DNA of 22,342 bases from an uncultured Oscillospiraceae bacterium (GCA_934621665.1 CAKTUT010000004.1:1-22342); one strand, 5' to 3'. Counted from the first letter of the stretch, positions 6,782 to 16,960 are shown. A program made the numbers and translations. Notes: a model not told the origin generated them from the sequence alone.

Positions 6782-8083
6782 TCAGCGCACAATGCCCAGA
6801 ATCAGCATTTCCTGCGCAGGCGCTTCCTCGCCCCAGCGCAGCGCATCCAGCAGCAGCGTCTCGCTTCCGGCCAGCGTCTGCGCCTGATTCGTGTAGAGCG
6901 TGGCAAGCGTCTCGCCCGCCTCGACATAGTCGCCGGTCTTTTTGCTCAGCACAATGCCCGCTGCATAGTCGATGACGTCCTCTTTTTTCTGCCGTCCCGC
7001 ACCAAGCACTGCCGACGCCTCGCCGACCTTTTGCGTATCCATCGCGCGGATATAGCCGCTGCGCGGTGCTTTGACCTCGTAGACAACCGACGCCTGCGGC
7101 AGCAGGCTGAAGTCCTCCAGCGCACGCGCATCGCCGCCCTGCGCCGCAATCCACTTCTTCATCGTCTCAAACGCCGCGCCGGACGCAATCGCGTCCTCCA
7201 CGCGGGCGCGTGCCGCAGCCTCATCCCAGCCATTGCAGAGCATCAGCATATTGCTTGCCAGCTCCACACACACCGCACGCAAATCGGCGCAGCCCTCGCC
7301 GCGCAAAACCTGCACCGCCTCCATCACCTCAAGGGCATTGCCGATGTAGTGGCCAAGCGGAATATCCATGTTCGTCATAACTGCCGTGACGTTTCTGCCA
7401 CAGGCCTTGCCGATGGATACCATGCCCTCGGCAAGCTTGCGCCCATCGTCCAGCGTTTTCATAAACGCACCCGAGCCGATCTTTACATCCAACACGATCG
7501 AATGCGAGCCCGCCGCCAGCTTTTTCGACATGATCGACGAGATAATCAGCGGCAGCGAATCCACCGTCGCCGTCACGTCGCGCAGCGCATAGAGCTTTTT
7601 GTCCGCTGGAGTCAGATTGCCGCTCTGGCCAATGACAGCCACGCCTACCTGCTCCACCTGATGCATGAAATCGTCAGCCGAAAGTGTGGTGTGAAAGCCC
7701 GGGATAGACTCCAGCTTGTCAACCGTGCCACCCGTGTGGCCAAGGCCGCGGCCGGACATTTTCGCCATCTTGCCGCCGAGCGTCGCCACAATCGGCGCGA
7801 CAATCAGCGTGGTCTTGTCACCCACGCCGCCGGTGGAGTGCTTATCCACCGACTTGTCGCCGAAGCGGCTGAGATCAATCGTGTCGCCCGAGTGCAACAT
7901 CGCGTCGGTCAGAACCGCCGTCTCATGGTCGTTCATACCGCGGAAAAATACCGCCATGGCGAACGCCGCCATCTGATAATCGGGAATCGAACCGTCGGTA
8001 AAGCCCGAGATGATAAAGCGGATTTCCGCATCTGACAAAGCTGCACCGTCACGCTTTTTTTCAATCAGATCTACCATTCGCAT
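6782..8083 (-). CDS. pdp: Pyrimidine-nucleoside phosphorylase
   Basis: Splits uridine, thymidine or deoxyuridine with phosphate into base plus (deoxy)ribose-1-phosphate. It has 433 residues and opens with MRMVDLIEKKRDG, a start shared with Bacillus-type PyNP. The phosphate site KHSTGGVGDKTT is at 81-92, followed by AKMSGRGLGHTGGTVDKLE. R168, S183 and K187 are in place as the pyrimidine-binding trio, and GQSGNLTPADKKLYALRD precedes them. The likeness favours broad-specificity Pdp over strict thymidine phosphorylase (DeoA), though sequence alone does not prove this. The ATG has GAGG eight bases upstream. It lies in the nucleoside operon, 65 bases after the second permease, with a strong stem-loop in between. 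Confidence 0.94.
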   Translation of the reverse strand: MRMVDLIEKKRDGAALSDAEIRFIISGFTDGSIPDYQMAAFAMAVFFRGMNDHETAVLTDAMLHSGDTIDLSRFGDKSVDKHSTGGVGDKTTLIVAPIVATLGGKMAKMSGRGLGHTGGTVDKLESIPGFHTTLSADDFMHQVEQVGVAVIGQSGNLTPADKKLYALRDVTATVDSLPLIISSIMSKKLAAGSHSIVLDVKIGSGAFMKTLDDGRKLAEGMVSIGKACGRNVTAVMTNMDIPLGHYIGNALEVMEAVQVLRGEGCADLRAVCVELASNMLMLCNGWDEAAARARVEDAIASGAAFETMKKWIAAQGGDARALEDFSLLPQASVVYEVKAPRSGYIRAMDTQKVGEASAVLGAGRQKKEDVIDYAAGIVLSKKTGDYVEAGETLATLYTNQAQTLAGSETLLLDALRWGEEAPAQEMLILGIVR

Positions 8084-8105
8084 TGTAAATACCTCATTTC
8101 CAAGC

Positions 8106-8140
8106 TCATCAGGCGAACCGCACCGCAGTTCGCCTGATGA
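8106..8140 (-). other. Intra-operon stem-loop between permease and pdp
   Basis: TCATCAGGCGAAC (8106-8118) and its exact complement at 8128-8140 form a 13-bp stem with a nine-base loop. On the transcribed (minus) strand the following bases are GCTTGGAAAT, so there is no terminator U-tract. It is more likely an RNA processing or stability element that sets different transporter and enzyme levels. Confidence 0.65.
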
Positions 8141-8148
8141 ACATCCGC

Positions 8149-9069
8149 TTACCGCTGCCCCTTGTCGTAGGGAATGCCCTCGGCCTTGGGTGCACGGGAT
8201 TTTTTCGATGTAAACGCAAGAATAATCATCGACGCCACAAACGGCATCATGTTGTAGATTTCCTTTGTCAGCTTCAGTGCGCTCAGCCAGCTGATCGAGT
8301 CATAGATGTTGGCAAGCGATTTGAACACCGCAAAGAAAATGGCCGCCAGCGCGATACGTCCCGGCTTCCACTGACCAAAGATCATAACCGCCAGCGCAAG
8401 GAAGCCCATGCCAGCAACGCCAACCTCAAAGTTCCACGTGGAGACAGCGGGAACGATGTAGGCAAAGCCGCCGATACCGGCCAAAAAACCCGAAATCAGG
8501 ACGCCTGCCCAGCGCATCTTATACACGTTGATGCCGACGGAGTCCGCCGCCTGCGGATGCTCGCCGCAGGCCATCAGGCGCAGGCCAAAGCGCGTCTTAT
8601 ACAGCACAATGTACGCGATGATCAGCAGCACAATGCCAATGAATAGGAACACATTGACCGTCAGACCGCCGATATTGAACATAAAGGCAGAGTTATCATA
8701 GCTAAGCTTTGCCGACTGTGAGCCGTTGACGCGCTTGACCACAACAAGCGCGATGGCCGTGGACAGCAGATTCAGCGCCGTACCGCCGATGGTCTGGTCG
8801 GCTTTCAGATTGATGGCTGAAAAGCCCAGAAGCGCCGAGTAGGCAACACCCGATACCGCTGCCAGCGCGATGGAAAGCGCAACTTTCCAGCCCGCCGCCA
8901 TATCCGCCGGGAACAGGTTCAGCGCCAGCACGCCGACAAGGCCGCCGATGACCATAATACCCTCCAGCGCCAGATTGATTACGCCCGAGCGCTCAGCATA
9001 GCAGCCGCCCAACGCAACCAGCATCAGAACCGTCGCCGAAAGCAGCGCGTATTTCAGCATCAGCATCAT
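8149..9069 (-). CDS. Nucleoside ABC transporter permease, second subunit
   Basis: A very hydrophobic 306-residue membrane protein of the BPD_transp_2 family (NupQ/YufQ-like). Recognisable pieces are GGCYAERSGVINLALEGIM near residue 21 and MACGEHPQAADSVGINVYKMR in the cytoplasmic coupling region, the loop expected to contact the ATPase. It pairs with the first permease to form the channel through which nucleosides enter. The ATG overlaps the stop of the first permease (ATGA), so the two are translationally coupled. A second in-frame ATG three bases on is equally possible. Confidence 0.92.
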   Translation of the reverse strand: MMLMLKYALLSATVLMLVALGGCYAERSGVINLALEGIMVIGGLVGVLALNLFPADMAAGWKVALSIALAAVSGVAYSALLGFSAINLKADQTIGGTALNLLSTAIALVVVKRVNGSQSAKLSYDNSAFMFNIGGLTVNVFLFIGIVLLIIAYIVLYKTRFGLRLMACGEHPQAADSVGINVYKMRWAGVLISGFLAGIGGFAYIVPAVSTWNFEVGVAGMGFLALAVMIFGQWKPGRIALAAIFFAVFKSLANIYDSISWLSALKLTKEIYNMMPFVASMIILAFTSKKSRAPKAEGIPYDKGQR

Positions 9070-10226
9070 TGTTCCTCACGCTCCTTTCCCGTTTTTGCCT
9101 GTGTCTCCGGCTTCTCCGCGTTCGCGTTTTCCGCCGGACGGCTGCCGGAAAGCAGCTTTGCAATCTTGCCGCGGAACAGCAGCGAGAACGCGCACAGATA
9201 GATGATAATGCCGGAAATGATATCCGCAACCTCCGGCGGGAAGATCGACGCGTTCATAAAGCCGCCGCCGGTTGTGATGTGTGAGATGAACAGTGCCGAA
9301 AAAATCGACGCGATGGGGTTGGACGAGGCAAGCAGTGCAACGGAAATGCCGTCAAAGCCCTCGCTCGGAAGCGCGGTGGAGTCGCCTGGAATCCACTGTG
9401 CCGCGCCCGACAGATAGTAGAAGCCCGCGCCAAGTCCCGCCAGCGCACCGGCAATCAGCATGGACAAAATGATGCTGCGCCGCTCGTTGATACCGGCGTA
9501 GCGCGCCGCGTTCTTGTTGCAGCCGCAGGCCTTGAGCTCATAGCCAAACGTCGTCTTGTTCAGCACCACATAGAGAATCACCGCCACGATGATGGCAAGG
9601 AAAATGGCAATGGTGCAGGACTTATAGTTAAACGCCGCAGACATATCCCATCCGAACAGCTTGTTCGGAATAAGCGAGCTGCCGCTGACGGCATAGGTCT
9701 TTGCCTGCTTGGCATTATACATCGCGCCTGTGCCGCGGCCATACATGATGGTGTTGCAGCCATACAGGCCAATCCAGTTGAACATGATAGCCGTGATGAC
9801 CTCGTTGACGTTCAGATACGCCTTGAAGATGCCGGGGATTGCACCCCACACCGCGCCAAATACCATGGCCGCCAGCAGGCACGCCCACCACGGCGCGTGC
9901 AGCAGCAGCGCGAAAATCAGCGCGCCGAATGCGCCCAGCGTATACTGACCGGCCGCGCCGATGTTGAACAGACCCGTTTTAAACGCGAACGCCACCGAAA
10001 GGCCGCACATGATCAGCGGCGCCGCCGTGACGATTTCCTTGCCGATGCCGGACGGTGCCATATAAAAGCCACCGAGCAGGATCTGACGGAAGCCGTCGGA
10101 ATACGCCTTGCCGCCGCCAAGCAGCAGCAAAACGAGAAAGCCGAACACAAGGCCGATGAGAATGCAGATCAAACTGGACAGCAGGCTGACAAAGCCATCG
10201 GAGGTCAAAAGAGATTTCTTTTTCAT
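9066..10226 (-). CDS. Nucleoside ABC transporter permease, first subunit
   Basis: A 386-residue integral membrane protein of the BPD_transp_2 family (NupP/YufP-like). The hydrophobic N-terminus has multiple membrane segments from about residue 10. It includes FKTGLFNIGAAGQYTLGAFGA and the coupling stretch ELKACGCNKNAARYAGINERR, and ends in a charged cytoplasmic tail rich in E and K. The start has AAGGAGG upstream and lies 12 bases after the ATPase stop. With the second permease it forms the membrane part of a BMP-family nucleoside importer. Confidence 0.92.
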   Translation of the reverse strand: MKKKSLLTSDGFVSLLSSLICILIGLVFGFLVLLLLGGGKAYSDGFRQILLGGFYMAPSGIGKEIVTAAPLIMCGLSVAFAFKTGLFNIGAAGQYTLGAFGALIFALLLHAPWWACLLAAMVFGAVWGAIPGIFKAYLNVNEVITAIMFNWIGLYGCNTIMYGRGTGAMYNAKQAKTYAVSGSSLIPNKLFGWDMSAAFNYKSCTIAIFLAIIVAVILYVVLNKTTFGYELKACGCNKNAARYAGINERRSIILSMLIAGALAGLGAGFYYLSGAAQWIPGDSTALPSEGFDGISVALLASSNPIASIFSALFISHITTGGGFMNASIFPPEVADIISGIIIYLCAFSLLFRGKIAKLLSGSRPAENANAEKPETQAKTGKEREEQ

Positions 10227-10238
10227 ATTCTGTCCTCC

Positions 10239-11771
10239 TTACATTCTCTTTGCGCCAGCCATATACAGGCCGAGCTCTTCCACGGTGACATTCCGCGGGT
10301 CAAACTCACCCACGATCTCACCGGCATACATCACCAGAATCCGGTCGGCCACGTTCATGACCTCGTCCAGCTCCAGCGACACCAGCAGCACGCCCTTGTC
10401 CTGATCGCGCTGCGCAACAAGCTGCTTGTGGATGTACTCAATTGCGCCGACATCAAGGCCGCGCGTCGGCTGAACCGCCACCAGAAGCTCGGGCTCTTTG
10501 TCAATTTCACGCGCAACAATCGCCTTTTGCTGGTTGCCGCCGGACATGCTGCGCACAATTGTCTGCGAGCCCTGACCTGAACGCACGTCATACTGCGCAA
10601 TCAACCGGTCGGAGTATTCGCGCACCGCGTCAAAACGGATAAAGCCGTTTTTCTGGAACTGCGGCTGCCAGTAGCGCTGAAGCACCATATTCTGCTCCAG
10701 CGTAAAGTCCAGCACAAGTCCATGCTTGTGGCGATCCTCGGGGATATGGCTCATGCCGTCTTTGGATCGCTCACGGATGGGTGCTTTTGAGATATCGTGG
10801 CCGCAGAGCGTAATCGTACCCGCCGACTGCTTTTCAAGGCCGGTCAGCGCGTAGATAAACTCGGTCTGGCCGTTGCCCTCGATACCGGCAAGACACAAGA
10901 TCTCACCCCGCCGCACCTGAAGCGACACATTCTTGACCGCGTTATTCTTGTGAAGCTTGGATGGGACAGTCAGATTCTTTACGTCCAGAACCACTTCGCC
11001 GGGCTTCTTGTCAGCCTTGTCCACCTTGAAGTTAACCTGACGGCCAACCATCATGGCGGAGAGCTCTTCCATTGTGGTCTCTCGCGTGTTGACCGTTCCA
11101 ATGCACTTGCCCTTGCGCAGAATCGTACACCGGTCAGCCACCGCCATAATCTCCGCCAGCTTGTGCGAGATAAACAGGATGGACTTACCCTCGGCGGCAA
11201 GATTGCGCATGATCTGCATCAGCTCGTCAATTTCCTGCGGTGTCAGAACGGCCGTCGGCTCGTCAAAAATCAGGATTTCGTTGTCGCGGTAGAGCATCTT
11301 CAGGATTTCCGTCCGCTGCTGCATACCAACCGAGATATCCTCAATCTTCGCGTCCGGGTCAACGCGCAGGCCATAGCGCTCAGACAGCTCAATGACTTTC
11401 TGCCGCGCCTGCTTCTTCTGCAGAAAACCGCCGCGGTTCGGCTCAACGCCCAGAATGATGTTGTCCAGAACCGTGAAGCATTCAACCAGCTTAAAGTGCT
11501 GGTGCACCATGCCGATGTTGAGGTCGTTTGCGTCGTTCGGGTCGTTGATGTGCACAACCTCGCCGTTTTTCTTGATGACGCCCTTTTCCGGCTGGTACAA
11601 TCCGAACAGAACGCTCATCAGCGTAGATTTACCCGCGCCGTTTTCCCCCAGCAGCGCGTGGATTTCGCCGCGCCGCAGCTGAAGCGTGACGTTGTCATTG
11701 GCTCGGATGCCGGGGAACTCCTTGGTGATGTTCAGCATCTCAATGACATATTGCGGCTCCGCCAAGTTCAT
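10239..11771 (-). CDS. Nucleoside ABC transporter, double ATP-binding subunit
   Basis: Powers nucleoside import from the cytoplasmic side. It contains two ABC domains in one chain of about 510 residues. The first has Walker A GENGAGKS (42-49), signature SVGMQQR and Walker B ILIFDEPTAVL. The second has the degenerate GIEGNGQ in place of Walker A, signature MSGGNQQK and VAVQPTRGLD, which is normal for RbsA/NupO-like ATPases. The start is uncertain: AAAGGAG (11780-11774) is only two bases before the ATG at 11771, a GTG at 11774 overlaps it, and a TTG at 11765 has ideal eight-base spacing. It is the first gene of the operon. A BMP-type binding lipoprotein gene, often beside such genes, is absent on both sides. 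Confidence 0.94.
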   Translation of the reverse strand: MNLAEPQYVIEMLNITKEFPGIRANDNVTLQLRRGEIHALLGENGAGKSTLMSVLFGLYQPEKGVIKKNGEVVHINDPNDANDLNIGMVHQHFKLVECFTVLDNIILGVEPNRGGFLQKKQARQKVIELSERYGLRVDPDAKIEDISVGMQQRTEILKMLYRDNEILIFDEPTAVLTPQEIDELMQIMRNLAAEGKSILFISHKLAEIMAVADRCTILRKGKCIGTVNTRETTMEELSAMMVGRQVNFKVDKADKKPGEVVLDVKNLTVPSKLHKNNAVKNVSLQVRRGEILCLAGIEGNGQTEFIYALTGLEKQSAGTITLCGHDISKAPIRERSKDGMSHIPEDRHKHGLVLDFTLEQNMVLQRYWQPQFQKNGFIRFDAVREYSDRLIAQYDVRSGQGSQTIVRSMSGGNQQKAIVAREIDKEPELLVAVQPTRGLDVGAIEYIHKQLVAQRDQDKGVLLVSLELDEVMNVADRILVMYAGEIVGEFDPRNVTVEELGLYMAGAKRM

Positions 11772-11782
11772 CACTCCTTTAC

Positions 11783-11798
11783 GCGCCGAATGCGGCGC
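11783..11798 (-). other. Small leader hairpin before the nucleoside operon RBS
   Basis: GCGCCG (11783-11788) and CGGCGC (11793-11798) form a six-pair GC stem with a four-base loop, ending two bases before the AAAGGAG of the ATPase gene. It may affect ribosome access or leader stability. Confidence 0.45.
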
Positions 11799-11817
11799 TG
11801 TTTGCTATTAGAGTTTT

Positions 11818-11846
11818 ATTATACTGTATTTCTGCCCGGATTTCCA
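11818..11846 (-). promoter_or_regulatory. Promoter of the nucleoside transport/salvage operon
   Basis: On the minus strand a perfect TATAAT (11823-11818) lies 17 bases after TGGAAA (11846-11841), a weak -35. The expected transcript start is near 11811, which leaves a leader of roughly 40 bases, too short for a known purine or other riboswitch. Confidence 0.7.
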
Positions 11847-11858
11847 CACGCGCGTTCC

Positions 11859-11874
11859 GATTTCTTTTGAAATC
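11859..11874. promoter_or_regulatory. Candidate operator palindrome upstream of the nucleoside operon promoter
   Basis: GATTTC and GAAATC flank four T's in a perfect 6-4-6 inverted repeat, 12 bases upstream of the -35 box. Position and symmetry fit a dimeric regulator site; no regulator gene lies in the window to assign it to. Confidence 0.35.
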
Positions 11875-11931
11875 CGCATGAAAATATCTTTCTTTTTTTG
11901 TGAATATCGCTGTTTTCTTTCCTGTGCGCAG

Positions 11932-11964
11932 AAAAAATGCCGCCGCGGATTTCCCGCGGCGGCA
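11932..11964 (-). terminator. Rho-independent terminator of the hrcA-dnaJ operon
   Basis: On the minus strand TGCCGCCGCGG and CCGCGGCGGCA form an 11-bp GC stem with a five-base loop, followed by six T's (11937-11932). It lies 14 bases after the dnaJ stop. Confidence 0.93.
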
Positions 11965-11978
11965 TAACGCTCACATGT

Positions 11979-13133
11979 TTAGTTTTCTTTCAGCCGGTCA
12001 AAGAAGCTCTTCTTTTTCGGCTGCGCCTCGTCTCCGGTGCTGTCCTCCAACTTGCGCAGCAGCTCTTTCTGTTCACGCGTCAGCTTTTGCGGCGTTTCCA
12101 CCACAACCGTGACAAACTGGTCGCCGCGTGTCTTATAGCCGACATACGGAATGCCCTTGCCGCGCAGCCGGAACGTCGTACCGGTCTGCGTGCCCTCGGG
12201 GATGGTGTAGCGCACCTTGCCGTCAAGCGTAGGCACTTCAATCGACGCACCGAGCGCAGCCTGCGTAAACGTAATCGGCATTTCGCACAGCACGTTTGCG
12301 CCGTCGCGTGTAAAAATCGGGTGCTTGCGCACCGTGACCGTCACGAGCAGATCGCCGTTCGGGCCGCCGTTCGAGCCGGCATTACCCTCCTCGCGCACGC
12401 GGAACGACTGGCCATTGTCGATACCGGCCGGAACTTTCACGCGCAGCGTACGGTTGCAGCGAACCTTGCCCTTGCCGCGGCAGGCTGTGCACGGGTCTTT
12501 GATGATCTTACCCTGCCCGCCACATTTGGGACACGGCTGGCTGGACTGCATTGTCATGCCCATAAAGTTCTGCTGCGTGCGAACTGTGCCGCGGCCGCCG
12601 CAGTAGCTGCACGTTTCGGGCTCGCTGCCCTCGCGGCAGCCCGTGCCGTGACAGGTGCTGCACTGCTCCACGCGGCTGTAGGTAATTTCGCGCTCACAGC
12701 CAAAAGCCGCGTCCTCAAATGAGATTTCAATCTCATTGACGACGTTCTGTCCCTTGACCGGACCGTTTCTGCGCGCAGACGAACTGGACGCACCGCCGCC
12801 GAAGAAATCACCGAAAATATCGCCCAGATCGCCAAAGCCGCTGAAGCCGCTTCCGCCGAAGCCGCCGAAACCTGCACCCGCGTTGGGGTTGAAGTTCGGA
12901 TCAACGCCCGCAAAGCCATACTGGTCATAGCGCGCCTTTTTTTCGGGGTTGGAAAGCACCTCGTAGGCCTCGTTGACCTCCTTGAACTTTTCCTCCGCCG
13001 TCTTATCGCCGGGGTTCTGGTCGGGATGGTACTTCATTGCCAGCTTCCGGTAGGACTTTTTAATCTCCGCGTCAGACGCATTTTTCTCTACGCCCAACAC
13101 CTCGTAATAATCTCTTTTATTCTGATCTGCCAT
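11979..13133 (-). CDS. dnaJ: Chaperone DnaJ (Hsp40)
   Basis: Delivers unfolded proteins to DnaK and stimulates its ATPase. It has 384 residues: a J domain with the HPD motif at 36-38, a Gly/Phe-rich linker ([21 protein letters not shown]), four CxxCxGxG zinc repeats from C158 to about 222 ([32 protein letters not shown]) and the C-terminal substrate-binding domain. All zinc cysteines are present, so it is type I. GAGGTGA precedes its ATG by seven bases. It is the last gene of the heat-shock operon, 75 bases after dnaK, with a hairpin in between that may lower its level relative to DnaK. Confidence 0.98.
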   Translation of the reverse strand: MADQNKRDYYEVLGVEKNASDAEIKKSYRKLAMKYHPDQNPGDKTAEEKFKEVNEAYEVLSNPEKKARYDQYGFAGVDPNFNPNAGAGFGGFGGSGFSGFGDLGDIFGDFFGGGASSSSARRNGPVKGQNVVNEIEISFEDAAFGCEREITYSRVEQCSTCHGTGCREGSEPETCSYCGGRGTVRTQQNFMGMTMQSSQPCPKCGGQGKIIKDPCTACRGKGKVRCNRTLRVKVPAGIDNGQSFRVREEGNAGSNGGPNGDLLVTVTVRKHPIFTRDGANVLCEMPITFTQAALGASIEVPTLDGKVRYTIPEGTQTGTTFRLRGKGIPYVGYKTRGDQFVTVVVETPQKLTREQKELLRKLEDSTGDEAQPKKKSFFDRLKEN

Positions 13134-13166
13134 CTATGTCTCACCTCAATTTCGGTGGAGAACAGT

Positions 13167-13198
13167 CAGAAAGGGGCGGTTATGCCGCCCCTTTTCTG
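13167..13198 (-). terminator. Hairpin between dnaK and dnaJ, probable partial terminator or processing site
   Basis: AAAGGGGCGG and CCGCCCCTTT form a 10-pair stem with a TTATG loop (plus-strand view), extended by CAG/CTG past a one-base bulge. On the transcribed strand the tail is CTTTCTGACTG, a weak U-tract, so incomplete termination or an RNA-stability role is likelier than a full stop. Confidence 0.6.
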
Positions 13199-13208
13199 GC
13201 TGAAATCA

Positions 13209-15065
<1,857 letters not shown>

Positions 15066-15109
15066 CTATATCTGAATGTGAATCGTTTACAAATTTATGA
15101 TCTATGGAA

Positions 15110-15697
15110 TCAGTTTGCAACTTTGACCATCGCAAACCGGATTACCTTTTCTCCGACGGTAAAGCCTTTCTGGAAAACCTCCACAATGACGTTCTCGCCA
15201 AGGCTCTCATCCTCACAGTGCATCACTGCGTTGTGAATTGTCGGATCAAATGTCTCACCCGCCGCGCCGAACGCCTTGACGCCCAGCTTTTCCATGACGC
15301 CGACCAACTGGTTCATCGTCATTTCCACGCCCTTTTTATAGGCCTCATCGGCGGTCTGCTGTGCCAGCGCGCGTTCAAGATTGTCATACACCGGCAGGAA
15401 CTTGCCCACCGTCTCCGAGCGAATCTCGGTATAAAGGCTTTCCTTCTCGCGCTGGCTGCGCTTGCGAAAGTTATCATACTCTGCGGCAAGCCGCAGGTAG
15501 CTGTCATGCTCCTTTGCCAGATCTGCTTTCGCCTGATCCAGCTCCGACGGCTGCGCGGGCGCTTCGGCAGCTTCCGCCGTCTCCTGCTTTGGCGCGTCGG
15601 TCTGTTCTGAAACCAATTCCTCCTCCGGCGCTTGCGCGGCGGCGGTGGTTTCCTTTTCTTCTGCGGCCTGCTCGGCCGCTTTCTTCTGATCGCTCAT
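15110..15697 (-). CDS. grpE: Nucleotide exchange factor GrpE
   Basis: Drives ADP release from DnaK. From the ATG at 15697 it is 195 residues: an acidic, Ala/Glu-rich disordered N-terminus, a long coiled-coil helix (about 60-125), then the beta domain with GAAGETFDPTIHNAVMH and a VIRFAMVKVAN end. An ATG at 15721 overlaps the hrcA stop (ATGA), but GGAGGGT (15712-15706) lies after it and is correctly spaced for 15697, so the shorter start is chosen; the longer one would add MNPGGCNN. Operon order hrcA-grpE-dnaK-dnaJ is the classical Firmicutes one. Confidence 0.96.
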   Translation of the reverse strand: MSDQKKAAEQAAEEKETTAAAQAPEEELVSEQTDAPKQETAEAAEAPAQPSELDQAKADLAKEHDSYLRLAAEYDNFRKRSQREKESLYTEIRSETVGKFLPVYDNLERALAQQTADEAYKKGVEMTMNQLVGVMEKLGVKAFGAAGETFDPTIHNAVMHCEDESLGENVIVEVFQKGFTVGEKVIRFAMVKVAN

Positions 15698-15717
15698 ATT
15701 ATTACACCCTCCGGGGT

Positions 15718-16779
15718 TCATTTTTTATCGTCTGTCTGCTCCTGCGGCGGCGGCAGCTGGCTCTTTGAGAACATCCTGCCGAGATTCTCGGCAAAATAGC
15801 TCAGCCGCGCGGTGATCTGCGCATAATCCATACGCGTTGGACCAACCACGCCGATCATACCCTGCATTCCGTCGCCAATATCAAACTTCGTAACAACCAC
15901 GCTGCTGTCGCGCAGCTCGTGCGCCACATTTTCCGGCCCTACCAGAATCTGCGTCTTGCCGCCCGCGTCAAGCGTGGCAGGAAGATTGGAGATAACCTCC
16001 TCATCCAGTGTGGACAAAACTGCCTGCGCCTTGTCTACATCGCGGTACTCCGGCTGGTTTAAAAGCTTTGCCTGACCGGTCATATAGACCTCGCTGTGCT
16101 GCTCGCGCAGAAGCTGCATTGTAAAATCAAGCACCACCGGCACAAGCGACGCGGCGCTTCCTGCCGAGCGCGTCACACGCGAGAGAATGTCGGGCGTGAT
16201 GCTGTCGGCGTCAAGCTCGGTGAGGCTGGCATTGAGGACTGCGGACAGGAGCTTTAGATCCTGTTCGCTCACGTCCAGCGGCAGCTGAATGAGCTTGTTG
16301 CGCACCTGATTGCTGCTGAGCATCACCACAAGGATGAAGCTGTTCGCGTCAGCCAGAATCAAATCAAAGCGCTTGACGGTGACGGCGCTGGGCGCGGCCG
16401 CCATGGCGTAGGCAGGAAGATTGGTCATCTGCGAGACCAGCTTGCCGATCTGGGCAATGGCCTTGTCAAACTCCTGCATCTTGCCTTGCATGGCCTGATT
16501 GATGCTTTTTGTCTCATCCACCGACAGCCGGTAGTCCTGCATCAGCTCATCAACATACAGCCGATAGCCTGCGGGGCTTGGGACACGTCCGGCAGAGGTG
16601 TGCGGCTGCTCAAGCAGTCCAAGCGCCGTCAGCTCCGCCATCTCGTTGCGGATGGTGGCCGAGGAAAAATCCATGTCCGGCATGGCGGCGATGGCCTTTG
16701 AGCCAACCGGCTCGGCGGTGCGGACATATTGATCGACAATCGCCCGCAGAATTTTTTTCTTGCGTTCCGAAAGCTCCAT
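15718..16779 (-). CDS. hrcA: Heat-inducible transcription repressor HrcA
   Basis: Binds CIRCE operators and represses the class I heat-shock genes until GroEL-dependent activity is lost on stress. It has 353 residues: an N-terminal winged helix with RKKKILRAIVDQYV, SSATIRNEMAELTALGLLEQ and the hallmark HTSAGRVPSPAGYRLYVD, a GAF-like middle, and the conserved C-terminal stretch IGVVGPTRMDYAQITARL. AGGAGG is upstream of the ATG. Its own promoter carries a perfect CIRCE, so it should repress itself along with grpE, dnaK and dnaJ. Confidence 0.98.
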   Translation of the reverse strand: MELSERKKKILRAIVDQYVRTAEPVGSKAIAAMPDMDFSSATIRNEMAELTALGLLEQPHTSAGRVPSPAGYRLYVDELMQDYRLSVDETKSINQAMQGKMQEFDKAIAQIGKLVSQMTNLPAYAMAAAPSAVTVKRFDLILADANSFILVVMLSSNQVRNKLIQLPLDVSEQDLKLLSAVLNASLTELDADSITPDILSRVTRSAGSAASLVPVVLDFTMQLLREQHSEVYMTGQAKLLNQPEYRDVDKAQAVLSTLDEEVISNLPATLDAGGKTQILVGPENVAHELRDSSVVVTKFDIGDGMQGMIGVVGPTRMDYAQITARLSYFAENLGRMFSKSQLPPPQEQTDDKK

Positions 16780-16801
16780 TGTCCGTCCCTCCTGTTTCGG
16801 T

Positions 16802-16828
16802 TTAGCACTCTTTCCTCCTGAGTGCTAA
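16802..16828. promoter_or_regulatory. CIRCE operator (HrcA binding site)
   Basis: TTAGCACTC (16802-16810), nine bases, then GAGTGCTAA (16820-16828): an exact match to the known CIRCE consensus with its standard spacer. It covers the expected transcript start and leader of hrcA, so bound HrcA would block transcription. Confidence 0.97.
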
Positions 16829-16832
16829 ACGC

Positions 16833-16861
16833 AGTTTATCACCACTGAAGCAACTTGTCAA
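16833..16861 (-). promoter_or_regulatory. Sigma-A promoter of the hrcA-grpE-dnaK-dnaJ operon
   Basis: Minus strand: a consensus TTGACA (16861-16856), a 17-base spacer and TAAACT (16838-16833). CIRCE begins four bases downstream of the -10 box. Confidence 0.92.
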
Positions 16862-16930
16862 TACCCTGCGTTTGAATAATTTGTAAACGTTTTAGCAGAC
16901 GGCTCTAAAAAGTGCCAACCGGCAAAATCG

Positions 16931-16958
16931 CCCAAAATTCGGTATTATCGAATTTGGG
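16931..16958. promoter_or_regulatory. Candidate operator just upstream of the yedE promoter
   Basis: CCCAAAATTCG (16931-16941) and CGAATTTGGG (16949-16958) form an inverted repeat (one unpaired A) around GTATTAT, ending two bases before the yedE -35 box. No known operator consensus matches that I can name. Confidence 0.4.
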
Positions 16959-16960
16959 AA

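Noticed and set aside
6740..8035. 431-residue plus-strand open frame opposite pdp
   Set aside because: Arg/His/Ala-rich antisense shadow; the minus-strand phosphorylase is complete with all active-site residues.
10797..11870. 357-residue plus-strand open frame opposite the ABC ATPase gene
   Set aside because: Antisense shadow running through the real operon's promoter region; no motifs.
11775..11978. Purine or other riboswitch before the nucleoside operon
   Set aside because: The promoter at 11818-11846 leaves a leader of only about 40 bases, too short for a riboswitch aptamer.
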